DNA of 64,000 nt from Euryodendron excelsum (lineage: Eukaryota > Streptophyta > Magnoliopsida > Ericales > Pentaphylacaceae), in NCBI GenBank assembly GCA_033060915.1, contig CM065390.1:21489501-21553500 (forward strand). The letters are read 5' to 3'. The notes beneath the pieces were generated by a model, which searched no databases, was not told the DNA's origin, and was given only the letters and a program-made list of their open reading frames with translations. Below are positions 1-10,905 of the stretch, piece after piece (positions within the stretch are counted from its first letter, which is position 1; each line of letters starts with the position of its first letter). The position numbers were made by a program, and so were the translations under genes.

Positions 1-245
1 GATATTCACAAGGTTTAATCCATAGACAGGCTTATATTCGTCCTAATCTGTCATGGCAGGAGGAGCTGAACCAAGCTCATATAGGACCTCCCATTGTGCA
101 CTAGGAGGTAGGGACACTCGTCATCCAAGAACAGGTTCTCACTTCTCTCAGTAAATGAAAGTTGTCTCCAAGTGTATGTTAAAAGATTCAACTGTCGACA
201 CATTGAAACACATAGGATGGCACTGGTTTGGAGTCCAAATTCTAA
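1..245. other. Intergenic DNA, no gene seen
   Basis: This stretch has no long open frame, no splice-supported exon and no recognisable repeat. It ends at the TAA target duplication of the MITE that follows. Confidence 0.5.
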
Positions 246-606
246 GGCTTGTTTAGTTGTGATTTCAGTTTCAGTTTTTTGTTTTTGTTTTTTAAAATTC
301 TAAGAAACTGTGTTTGACAGATTGATTCCGAAAACTGTTTCCGTTGAAACCACGTTTGGTAAATTGGTTCTGGAACTTGTTTTCGAAAATTTTTTTAGAA
401 AACAACCCAATTTCAGGAACCATTAAAAAGATGTTTTCTGAGTTTCCGAAACCATTTTTATACGAAAATGAGAACGATAGTGTTTTCAATGGTCTCATTT
501 TTTTGTTTCCGAGAACAAGAAAAACGAGTTGTTCTTAAATTTTTTGGTTCCGAGAACACGAAAAACGAAAACAGAACCGGAACTGAAACCGATTCCAAAC
601 AAGGCC
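246..606. mobile_element. Tourist-like (PIF/Harbinger) MITE
   Basis: The element is 361 bp and non-coding. It starts GGCTTGTTTAGTTGTGATTT, and its far end read on the other strand starts GGCCTTGTTTGGAATCGGTT, so the ends are imperfect terminal inverted repeats; both continue into TTTCAGTT. It is flanked by TAA at 243-245 and TAA at 607-609. A 3-bp TAA/TTA duplication with GGCCTTGTTT-like ends is typical of Tourist/PIF-Harbinger MITEs. Small open frames inside it are by-products of the A/T-rich inverted repeat. Confidence 0.75.
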
Positions 607-1440
607 TAAATTTCTACTCTCTATATGTAGCTATGGTCTCACAATCCAACTTTATTCATTACACATTAGTAGATATACATCTGTCAATGTTAATACATAT
701 TTTCAATGGCAGATCTAAAATTTGTGTTGGGAGGTAAAGGTAAAAAATTTTAAATTTTAAAAACACCAAGTTAAAAGTTCTTAAATTTTGAGATGGTCAA
801 CATACTATATTTGATTATAGATACCCATAAAAGATATATATAACTTAAAAAAATTTTAAGAGAACCGCAATCCCTGCCCCCGCGCCCCTTCGGATCCAAC
901 CCTGATATTCCTAGGCACGGTATACACCATGTAGTGTAACTCGTTGTATTTGAATGAAAAAAAAGTTAACAGTCTTACTTTACCAGTAATGCAATATAAA
1001 GTGTCGGTGTCACATTTTAAAATATAAGAGGCAACAAGAAAATGGTCTAATCACAATGGATAAAATGAAATTACTACCTTCTACATACATAAAGTGGACA
1101 AACTATATACACATGAAAATCTTACGAAATAAATACTTATTGGATCTTTTTTTTATAAGGGTACATTACAATGAACTCCCTTCAAATATTTGACAATAAT
1201 AATAGACAGTTCCTTTATAATTTACACTGGCCTTCGTTTCAAGACTTGTCTCCCTAACATATTGGACTTTTATTGTTTTACCCTGAGTTGACTTGTTGAA
1301 TTTAATTGACTTATTATTTTTCTTTCTTCATTTTATTCTTCTGCTTGTAACCAAACAATCCAACTATCATTTATTACCCCCAACAACCAAACAGCTTCCA
1401 ACTCATCATTTGTTACACCAATTACCAAACACCCACTTTC
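607..1440. other. Intergenic DNA with a degenerate inverted-repeat fragment
   Basis: No gene is seen. Around 704-900 the sequence starts ATGGCAGATCTAAAATTTG with a G-rich stretch and ends with a C-rich stretch followed by TTCGGATCCAACCCT. This resembles the ends of a common plant non-autonomous element ('GTGGCGGATCC...'), but both ends are too eroded to classify. The rest is A/T-rich. Confidence 0.3.
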
Positions 1441-1660
1441 TTTCACAAGCAGGTAAGAAACCATAGGTTCAGATCCAGAGCTCTCTCTCTCTCCGCGTAC
1501 TATTTAATCTGATACCCTCATTTCAATCACCACAGCTAAAACGTCGCCAAACGTCTCAGAGCCGCCACTAAAATGGCGCACCACACCTTTTCTTCCTCCT
1601 GTGCCTCCCTCCTCCGTCCATCCTCCTTTGCAATTGGCCACCTATACATTTACATTTACA
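1441..1660 (+). pseudogene. Possible orphan promoter plus first exon (transit-peptide-like)
   Basis: A CT-rich leader (1480-1494) and a TATTTAA-like box (1500-1506) precede an ATG at 1573. The frame begins MAHHTFSSSCASLLRPSSFA, which is rich in Ser, Ala and hydroxylated residues like the start of a chloroplast transit peptide. After about 24 codons it runs into a TA/CA microsatellite and then a stop at 1755. No downstream exon with a donor or acceptor could be linked to it. It may be a truncated gene copy or the first exon of a gene whose remainder is lost. A chance open frame is also possible. Confidence 0.25.
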
Positions 1661-1755
1661 TGTATATACATACAATTATACATAAACATAACACACACAT
1701 ATATATACACATTAATAAGCTCATAATATTATTTATGCATATATATACACATTAA

Positions 1756-2620
1756 AACATACACATGAACATCCACAATAAATGATGAACACGAACATCA
1801 ACCGGTAACCTCATTTGATGTTTTTTCCGCATGAAGCTATGGAAATCACTAGAGAAAACCCACCCAGATCAACAAGAAACTATACAGTACTAGTGCCTAA
1901 CAAGCATAGACTTACAAAATAAACAAGAATCCAAGATAACTGAGAACATTGTTTTGGTCTGTACAGCACAAAATAATCAATTCTAGTGAAACTAATTCCC
2001 TAACATTTTCTTACGAAAATTACCCATATATGTGTGTATATATATATACACACACGCATTTGTTCATGAAAACAAATCTGGGGTGGAAGGTGGAGACACT
2101 GGTGGGTTTGTGCCTTTTTTTTTTTTTTTCCTTTTTTTAAGATTTATGTTTCTTCTCAAATCTAAGGTTTCTACAAATAATTTTTGAAATATTGGTGGAA
2201 TGGAAGCCACTTGAGAAATTTCAACCACAGGCAGCAGTGGATGGCGACAGTGAGTCATCGATTGAGGTGGGGGCTTGGGGGGGGGGGGGGTGGGTGTGGT
2301 ATTGTTTGGTTGTCGAAATAGGCAAAAGAGTGGGATGTTTGGTTTTAGGGTAAGAAAGGGTGTAATTGGAATATTACAAAATATAGAAGTTGAGATCATG
2401 CTTTTTTTATCATTGTCCACAGTGACAGTTGTACGGAAAAAAATCTATCACCGACAACCAAATCACGGAAGTCACTGTCAGTTTTAAAACTTGGAAACAA
2501 CTGCCTGTAATTGTTAAATGTGAGGTCACTGTAATTTACCTTTTTTATTAAGTAAACCCACATCGAAAACTGAGGTCTTTTAATATTTTTTTTCTGTCTA
2601 ACTTGACTAATGAGCCTACA
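1756..2620. other. Intergenic DNA with simple repeats
   Basis: No gene is seen. The stretch contains TA/CA-rich simple sequence (about 1650-1760 and 2028-2055), a T-run near 2116-2130 and a run of 13 G at 2278-2290. Confidence 0.45.
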
Positions 2621-2750
2621 TGTAGGGGTAGCAATTTTTGACCCAACCCGTCAACCTGTGCCAAGCTCAACCCTCATAACTTTGACGGGTTTGGGTTGAG
2701 ATTGTCAACCCGTTTAAATATATGGGTTGGGTTTGGATTTTACCTTTAAG

Positions 2751-2927
2751 ACAAATGCTAATATGTGTTATAAGGGCACATTTTAAGCTTACTTTATCTA
2801 GTTATATAAAGCGTTAGAACTTGTATTTTCAGTGTTGAAAATTATAAAAATACAAGTTTTAATATTTTGTACAACCAGACAAAGTAAAATTAAAATGTGC
2901 CATTAGAACACATGTTAGCAAAACATT
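2751..2927. mobile_element. Inverted-repeat MITE nested in the hAT-like element
   Basis: This is almost entirely one long inverted repeat of about 85 bp per arm. The left arm includes GCTAATATGTGTTATAAGGG then CACATTTTAA. The right arm read in reverse includes GCTAACATGTGTTCTAATGG then CACATTTTAA. A 9-bp near-repeat, ACCTTTAAG at 2742-2750 and ATCTTTAAA at 2928-2936, may be a Mutator-type target duplication. It has no coding capacity. Confidence 0.65.
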
Positions 2928-3144
2928 ATCTTTAAATCTATTTATAAAACTAATAACTATTACAACATTAAACTATTATTAATTATTGATTTCACATTTA
3001 TTATATTATTATAATATGCTATGATTCCTCAAATATATCACAATAGTAAATAATATAATTATTTTTTTTGAACATGACATTTTAGCTATTATCATATTAA
3101 ATGTCATATTTTTAGTTTTGAAAAGCTTATATATTTAGGATTAG

Positions 3145-3658
3145 TTACAAACACATCTCATAGGCTGACTCAGGATCACTTAGTCTCCCTAAACTTTAAA
3201 ACGTAGCACATTATTTTTCTAAATTATTAATTTGTATCAATCAACTCCTTTTATTATTAATTCGTTAAGAAAATTAATGAAAAATTGTTATGTGACTTGT
3301 ACATACTTACAAAAGTATAATTTTATACATATATTGATCTTCTCTTGTTAAAATAATTGTCTAATAACTTAAATACTCCTTAAAATGACTTGTAAATATG
3401 AGGACAATACAGGAGAGTATTTCAGTTATTAGAAAATTATTAAAAAAATATAAGTAATTTAGCTATAAAATGAACTTTTGTGAATATGTATAAATTACAT
3501 CATAATTTTTCATCTACTCTCATAATAGATTGTAAATATATTATTAACATAAGGGGTGAATTGATACAAATTAATAATCTAGAGGGTCAATGTATTGTGT
3601 TTTAGAGTTTAAAAAGACTTAGTGATACTGAGTCATAGTTTGTGAGATGTATTTATAA
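3145..3658. mobile_element. Long-TIR (Mutator-like or foldback) element nested in the hAT-like element
   Basis: The arms are about 110 bp and strongly matching. The left arm reads AACACATCTCATAG...GACTCAGGATCACTTAGTC...AAATTATTAATTTGTATCAA. The right arm in reverse reads AATACATCTCACA...GACTCAGTATCACTAAGTC...GATTATTAATTTGTATCAA. ATATTTAGGAT (3131-3141) and ATATTTAAGAT (3668-3678) flank it and could be the target duplication, slightly offset from the recognisable arms. It has no transposase frame. Confidence 0.6.
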
Positions 3659-3845
3659 TTTATCCAAATATTTAAGATCATACGATAAATGGGTTAATGG
3701 GCTCGTTTGTTTAAACTTTGATTGGATTGATATTCGGTTCAAGCTTATTGACACATTTACCTAATGGTTTGGGGTATGGGTAACACAAAACATGTATAAT
3801 TATAGACACTCAGCCCAACCCGACCGGTTGCCACATACACCCCAA

Positions 3846-6800
3846 GTTCAAGTCCTGCTAACCAAAATATGTTGCGTAAGGGCCCAGCTTTCTAAGTTGG
3901 AGATTACAATATTTCAAGTGTTTCTCTAGTATATGTTAGCAAATGCTTAGCATAAGTCCTCCAACCCAAAAAAACAAAAAAGAGAGAGAGGAAGAAAGAA
4001 AAGAAAAACGCAACTTCGCTTTGTTTCTGTAAGAAATTTTTTTTTTTGGTTCTGGGTTTTCAGAAATAGTAGGACATTTTTAGACATTGCAAATGCTAAA
4101 AAGAAGAATAAAATGTTTGGATGTTAGGAACTCAAGTCCCATTATCGTCGTGTTTTTTTGCTAAGCTCACAAATCTTACCCATGCTAATATCTCAAAGAA
4201 AATTATTACAACCATGACAAAGATTATCTTTATGTATTGTGAAGGAACCATACTGAACATTGAAATATTATTGCAAGTATGCATCCCAATAAAAGTATAT
4301 ATAGTATTCAGAGCAGAATTGAAGAAAAGGGGTATTCCCAATAAGACCTCCGCCTTTGACATTAACTTAAGAAAAAGAATGGTTTGGCTAGAAGACCACC
4401 TATGCAAACGGGGAAGCATGAAACTAAAATGCAATTGTCCCAAATGTCACTCTTCCACCTTTTTATTTATTTATTTTCAAAGAGTCATGTTCTCACCTTG
4501 AAGAACAAACATTTAATGGTATGATAGTATTAATTACTGTCACTCAAATTTAAACTGTACAATAGAAGAGTTATCAAATATACGAAAGAAACAATTATAA
4601 CAGAAATAGACTCCAGAAACAAAATGTACCAATGTGGGTTAGCCTACAAAACCTTTTTTTAATTTTATTTTATGTTATACTGAGTACACATATTCATATA
4701 CACACATGTATATGTATACATGCAGTTAATGCCATTTTCCTGTGTGTTAATCAAAGGGTCTTCAAATGTCTCTTAATGACAAAGAGCTTCTAAAAAGGGC
4801 AATGAGATTTTTGAATGGATTGGATAGGATTTGGAACTAATTAAAGACCAATAGTCAATAAAGAAAGTCATATCATGACCCAATAATACTTGCATACCTA
4901 ACATCATAAGCCCCTACATTATCAATTAGGATAACATAAGCATGTTTGTTTGTTTAACATAATTCACATAACCCCACTTCCTTGTGTTGTTTGACCGGGC
5001 GACCAAATTTCACTTAGAAGCATAATCAAACCGGCTTCGGGACCTAAGTCCCAACGCGTGGCCTCGTGTTCGAATTAACCATTAGATATTTTTTGGATCG
5101 ACGATAAACAAGACGGTAAGGCATGGTTAGGCTGTTCAAATTTGTCGATTAGAAGTAAAAGAATGGTCAAATCATTTGTTAAAGCTGTGAGAGTTTGTTA
5201 GTTAGGTTAAAAGTCTTTCAAAAACCTCACAATGCTTAATCAAAACATGGAAAGGTGGAAAGACATATAACAAACAGAAGTCATGTCAAGGGCACAAATG
5301 TTTGGTAAACCACGCTTTGCAGGTGAAGCAAAAGATAAACCAGGATTTAAGCAGTTTTAGGTTAGATTTCGTTGGAAAAAAGATTGTGTTCATACTCTTA
5401 AAAACTAGTTTTAAAAACTTAAATTGGATTAGATGGAGATGAAAATAGGGCATGTCAGGCTTACCAACACCTCGGTTTTGTCTCCAATGAAAAAACTCTA
5501 ATTGTCACCGCCGGTGACTGAGATGATAAGACATCTAGTCAAGGCTCAACCCAATTTTTTAAACCTATTGGCACCTATTTCAACGCAAACGACCATAGAC
5601 CCCCACCCTCAATGGTGCAAGAGCGAGAGTTAGACCGAGAGTGAGAAGGGATCGTCATGACATAAATTAGTGAACTCTTGTCAAAAGAGTGAACAATTTT
5701 CTCCACCACTCAAATTGCTTTTAATAATTATGCTGCTATGATTTTTGGTATTTTTGACCAATTAGCTGACATAATAACACTTAGTTTACATGTGTCAAAA
5801 AAAATTTAAAATTTTACACATTTACACCTATTTTTTTTTATGGAACCATAACCCTATGCGAGAGTAAGTTGGTCCACTAAAAAAAGTATTTGGCATTAAC
5901 AACTCCCTAGATACTTTTAGATCGGGTGTTGGCCTAAAAAGAAATAGTTGGTCAACATAATGGCATAAAAAAATTTTTGAGGTAACGAAATATGGCACCT
6001 GATTATTGGCAAGACACATCATCTTATCAGGTCAATGTAGTATTCCGGACTCATAGAACAATTTCTAGGAGGGGGGTTTTAGAATCCAATCCCTCACGCT
6101 TAAATGCACCTCTAATACCAAAGAAAAAGTGATTATTTTAAAAACATAGTACAATTATGCCAAATATTCAACAGACATACAACCTACTTTGACAAAAGCC
6201 AAAGGCCATGTCTACTAAGAAAGTAAGGAACCCTCTTACTAAAGCAAACATTCTTTAATGTATTCTATTAAAAAGGTTGCTGGCTTTGGACATTAGTTTT
6301 ATCTTGCTTTTGATTGTAGGTACCTGCTGCCAAAGCCCAAAATGATTTGATAACAACATTAAGCAATTTAAAATTTCCATGGTCAATTTGAAGCTTGTGA
6401 AATGAAAAAAAATAAAAAAAAATTATTTTTCTTATTTAAAATTCAATTAAAAGATGAATAATAAGATAACTATTGAGGATAAAAAAATTTTATTTTTTTT
6501 TTTTGTCTTTTTTCCTAAATTAGAAACCTGTGGAAAGAAATGGCAATGGGGACATGAGGGACCAGACCAAAATAAGGGTCATTATTAAGAAGTTTCCAGC
6601 AAAAGAGGAAGCCACATCCGCATGACCAGCATTGGGGGCCTCAAAGAGGAGGAGGAGGACCCCTCCCCTTGATATTTTGTGGGGCTCACAAGGTCAAAAA
6701 TAAAATCAGACTTACTTTGATTGGTTATGGACTGATAAGATTGTGCCCATACTATAGCCTAGGTGTAGCTGCAGACTCTACCAGAGTTCTGACCAGTGGT

Positions 6801-8284
6801 GCAGGATCAGCAGAAACAGCCTAGCACAGAGAGGTTTTTACAGAGACATTAATTCTATCCACTCCCCCAAAAGAAAAAAGGATAAGATAGCCAACTCAAC
6901 TGATCAGTCTTGAACAGCAACTAAACACAGAGTACAGGCCATGCTCTTCAACTTTTCTTTGGAGTTAAAGCCATTACTCCTACTTTCTTTCTCTCATTTT
7001 TTTTTTTTGTTTGTTTGTTAGTTATGGAATGTACGGGCTTTTGGATCAATTATTTTTTTGAGATTATTTTTGAGTTGCCATTAAAAAGACAGACGTGTTG
7101 TGTCTTGGCAGGCGTAAAACGTTTTTAAATTTGCTTCAATCAAAGACAATGTAATTGTCTGTAGGTGCAGTGAAAACTTTATAACTCACCTCACGGTTGG
7201 GGGTTGAATTTGTATTTGGGTTGGCATTCCACAGCAAAGATATTTGGACATATAAATGAGTATTTAAGGGTTATAAAATGTCTATAAAAGTTGAATTTAT
7301 TTATGAATTATTTTTGGGTTACTGTAGAAAAAAATTTTTTTTACATGAATGTGTGCCATATTAACTCTTGTGAGGAAAAAAAAAACTCAAGGTGTTAAAC
7401 TCTATAACAGTATGAGAGCGGGGATAAAGTTTTCGCCTAAGACCCGATCATAAGATAAGCTAGAGGTATAAACTTATATACCTCATATGGACCATGAAGC
7501 GTAAATGACTATTAAAAAAATTATGAAAAGTTAAATTCAAATCTCAAGCAAAAAAAATAATGAACTCACCTCATAAATCAACCCGTTGTTGTGTTTGGAT
7601 TGAGATTTAGCAATCAACTCTTGTCACATTATGTTGCCACGTTGAATGAGCATGTGGCATTTAAAGAATAAGCAAGGGTGCCTGTGAGATTCAAGTATTG
7701 GGAGGATTCTGAAATCCCAACCCTAATCGTAGACTCCAATCATGGAACTACACTTGGGTTTCCTTGTAAAGTAACCTTCTAAAAGGTATAGAAAGAGGTT
7801 GAATGCCTTGCCGACCAATTTTTGGGTAGTAGTTCCTATTGTGGGGATAAATAGAACCAATGGTATCGCGTGAAAAATTATTTTCACCACTCAAATTAAG
7901 TTTTATAAAAGGGCATCAAGTAAATAGTAAATATATAGAAAGAAAAAATTGGAACGTGGAGAGTAAAGGGGCAGACCCTCTGAGTTTTGAAAATTATGTT
8001 CAGGTTGTATTAAGCTTTTAAGTATTTATGATAAGAAATAATGTATTAGCTTTTCTGAAATTTAAAAAATTTTATCTTACCTCCCTAAAATTTAAAATTT
8101 TTCACCTTGGTCCTCCCTCAATAAAGTTTTCAAGTACGTCCTTAAAATAAATCATAACAGAAGTATTATTTAAAATCACATATCCTCCTCTTAATTGCTA
8201 TCAATTCTTTGAGACCTCAATAATTATTCGATTTATGTAAGATGGAGGGATTATACAGATCTCGAAATTAGTCGAAGTACGGCA
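3846..8284. other. Intergenic DNA, no gene supported
   Basis: This is 4.4 kb of A/T-rich sequence. The longest open frame (4121-4501, 126 codons) has no recognisable domain, no codon bias and an equally long antisense frame, so I do not call it. Poly(A)/poly(T) tracts are common (for example 3960-4015, 6410-6425 and 6485-6504). Confidence 0.45.
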
Positions 8285-8746
8285 TAGTTATCAGAATTGG
8301 ACATGATAGACCGGTTCAACAGATTGAATAGGATCGAATCCTAAACCGACACAATTCAATTAATTTACAAAGAATGTATGTGAATCAGATTGAACCGGAT
8401 GAACCAACTAATTTTTTGAAAAATCAGTGGACCAATCGACCAGTTTAATTAAAAAAACCGTTGACTAAGTTTGACTTTTTAAATCTCTTTTAAAAATTTG
8501 GTGTATTTATAGCTTCTAAGAGTTTAACTTGAAAACTAAAGGTAAAATTAAGCAACACTTACCACTATTTCACTTAATTTATTGTGTGTTTACTTTACAA
8601 TATAAATTATATTTAAGATAATATATATATATATATGAATAAATAAAATATATTTAATTTATAACACCAGTTGAATCACCGGTTAAACTAAAGAATTATG
8701 ATTCAGTAGCCCACCGATTTAATGTCCGGTTTAATTCTGATAACTA
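8285..8746. mobile_element. Inverted-repeat (MITE-like) element
   Basis: The left end reads TAGTTATCAGAATT followed by a GACCGGTTCAAC-like tract. The right end read in reverse begins TAGTTATCAGAATTAAACCG. This is a 14-bp perfect terminal match with continuing similarity (ACCGGTTCAA-type motifs on both sides). The length is 462 bp with no coding capacity. I could not find a target duplication. Similar ends are common on plant hAT-type MITEs, but the class is uncertain. Confidence 0.55.
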
Positions 8747-9745
8747 CGAGGTACACGTAAGCTGGTCTAGACACCCGGTTAACAAAAAAACAAATATTAC
8801 CTGCCTATTAGTTTTTTTATTTCATAATTAATGGGTGTAAAACTTAAATTTAAGTGATAGTTGTTTATACTAATTTCGTAGAGTACCATTGTATATTTGT
8901 CCCAGCAATATTAACTACAGCTGCTACTCTAATTTAAGTTTCGAAGTATGCGGGTCATAAAGTACCTTGAGACAACAATTATAAACGGACATAGTATCGA
9001 GTAAGGTAATATTACATAACTAGAAATTTTTTCTAGAATAAAACATTTCACTTTAAAATGAAAACAGCCATCATAATAGTTTTTCATTGTAAAATTGTCT
9101 TCATCATATTATTATGACAGAGTTTTTTGTACAATTATTATTGATTGAATAGTATTTTACTACTAATTTAGAATTTTATTTACAAATTTTTTGAATGAAT
9201 TGAATTTTTTTATTTTTTGTTTTAATAACTAATATTCAAATTAACTTGTTCACATCTTAATTAGTGTCCTATTCGATCAAAAGATAAATTATTTATGCCG
9301 TAATTAGAATTTTTATGAGGGATAAATTTTTGGCGGCAAGGCCATATTTTCCTAGTAGCTTCGTATTGAAAAACTTTCCGGTAGGTTGTTAATGGTTCAA
9401 GCGAGCGGGCAGAAGCAAAAATCCTCGCGCATCTACGGGTGTGGGTCCCACCACCGTTTGCCTGCACTTGTCTACTCAACTATGAAATATATAATCTGAA
9501 ACAAGCAAATTACAACAAGACCCCTAATCTATTACTAATTTTTATTTTACCCTTCTTATCATTAAAATATTACATATAAATCCTATATCACCGTTTAATT
9601 GGAATTAAGTCATGTGTACTGTACAGAATTAGAACTCTTTGTTTTCTTCTCAAATACCTTTATTTTGCAATGATACCATTTTAAGGTTCCAATTGTCCCT
9701 TTCTAATATATATGTACTATGTGTATTATATACAAGTATTTGTTA
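8747..9745. other. Intergenic DNA with a dispersed repeat fragment
   Basis: No gene is seen. Around 9015-9180 the sequence shares an ordered set of motifs with the tandem duplication at 21577-22025: a TTTTGTACAA-type motif, then GAATAGTATT, then TACTA. This suggests a divergent copy of the same dispersed repeat. Confidence 0.35.
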
Positions 9746-9958
9746 ACAGCCTGTTTAGAATTTGGAGGAGAAAAAAGACGGGAAAGGAAAGAAAAAAAAA
9801 AAAAATGAAGAAAAAGGGAAGAAAAAAATTTGAAGTCAATCTCTCTCTTCTTTTTTTCTACTTTCTTTTTATTTTTTTTACAAATTAAACAGAGAAATAA
9901 CAACAAATAATATTTTTTCTTCCCTCATCTTTGTTTTTCCAAATTCCAAACAGACTGT
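9746..9958. mobile_element. Small MITE with CTGTTTGGAATTTGG-type ends
   Basis: The left end is ACAGCCTGTTTAGAATTTGG. The right end in reverse is ACAGTCTGTTTGGAATTTGG, an 18 of 20 match. The interior is A/G-rich on the left half and T/C-rich on the right half, so the whole element folds back. The length is 213 bp. Flanking bases are A/T-rich and the target duplication is not certain (TA or TTA). The open frame crossing it on the minus strand is an artefact. Confidence 0.65.
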
Positions 9959-10551
9959 AAAAAAAAGGAAGAGACAAAAATATAAAGTCTAATTATATTG
10001 GAAGACTAACCAATCTATTTTTTTTGCCAAAACAATATTATAAGGATCATTTCATCTTTCGCTGACCATACCCTAAAAATATTAAACTCTATATCTAATA
10101 ATTGAAAGTTAATAACGTCATTTTGTGAATTTCGTTAACTAGCACTTACACTAGGGGTCTACATCTAAGTATTTTCAAGATGAGCAAGTAAAGTAAAAAT
10201 TAGTAATAGATTAGTGGTTTTTGATGAAATTAACCCAACAAATAAATTATATCTTTTTCTTTTACACGTGTCAATGTGGGACATACGTGTAACGTCCCCA
10301 TCAACACGTGAACGCTCCAAAACGCGCACCACCACCGCTCAATCCTCTGGCTTTTCGGTTGAACCGTAACGGCTGGGGTAGGTTAGTAACTTCATTCACG
10401 GTGGGGTTGGGGTTCTTGAACCGGGACGCCTGAAAAAGCTATTACCTCACACCTTCTTCATTGCTTTTTCCATTAGAATATTCATTAATTAGTAGTTTAA
10501 TTGGGTCAAATTTGTTTTGAACAGAAAGCTCTAAACAACCACCACGAAGAT
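9959..10551. other. Intergenic DNA, no gene seen
   Basis: A/T-rich DNA leads into a moderately GC-rich stretch (10262-10440) with CACGTG-type boxes (ACACGTG at 10264-10270 and again at 10303-10309). No exon could be tied to it. Confidence 0.4.
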
Positions 10552-10905
10552 GACGACCCTTTGAAGTTTTTCGAATGAATGAGCTAGCGCTCTCTCTCTC
10601 TCTCTCTCATTGTAACTCTCGAATTTATTTTAAGTTATATATATGTATCTATAGATTCTATACTATATAGTATATATGACGACAACCTTTAAAGTTTTTC
10701 GAATGAATGAGCTTTCTTCTCTCTCCAACTCTCGCACGCATTGTAACTCTCGAATTTATTTTAATTTATATATATGTATCTATAGATTCTATACTATATA
10801 GTATATATCACCACAACCCTTTCAAGTTTTTCGAATGAATTGATCTCTCTCTCTCACTGTAAGTTTGTAACTGTCGAATTTATTTTAAGTTATATATATG
10901 TACTA
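10552..10905 (+). repeat. Three tandem copies of a 126-131 bp block
   Basis: Copies begin at 10552, 10678 and 10809. Each runs GACGACAACC-like, then AAGTTTTTCGAATGAATGAG, then a CT-rich tract of varying length, then TGTAACTCTCGAATTTATTT, then a TATATATGTATCTATAG tail. The third copy is cut short near 10905. Copies differ mainly in the CT tract. No gene is attached to it. Confidence 0.8.

Larger units (their letters stand above)
2623..3845. mobile_element. hAT-like non-autonomous element containing two other elements
   Basis: The left end reads TAGGGGTAGCAATTTTTGAC followed by CCAACCCGTC. The right end holds CAGCCCAACCCGACCGGTTG then CCACATACACCCC. These are inverted counterparts of each other: GGGGT...GGCAA and CGGGTTGGG. 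Such ends are typical of plant hAT-type MITEs. No transposase frame is present. The right end has a few extra bases in its terminal repeat and I could not find a clean 8-bp target duplication, so the outer borders are approximate. Two younger inverted-repeat elements lie inside it. Confidence 0.5.

Noticed and set aside
2064..2420. 118-codon minus-strand frame with poly-Pro and poly-Lys
   Set aside because: Produced by the G-run and T-run on the plus strand.
4121..4501. 126-codon open frame on the plus strand
   Set aside because: No domain, A/T-driven composition, an equally long antisense frame, no promoter or splice partner.
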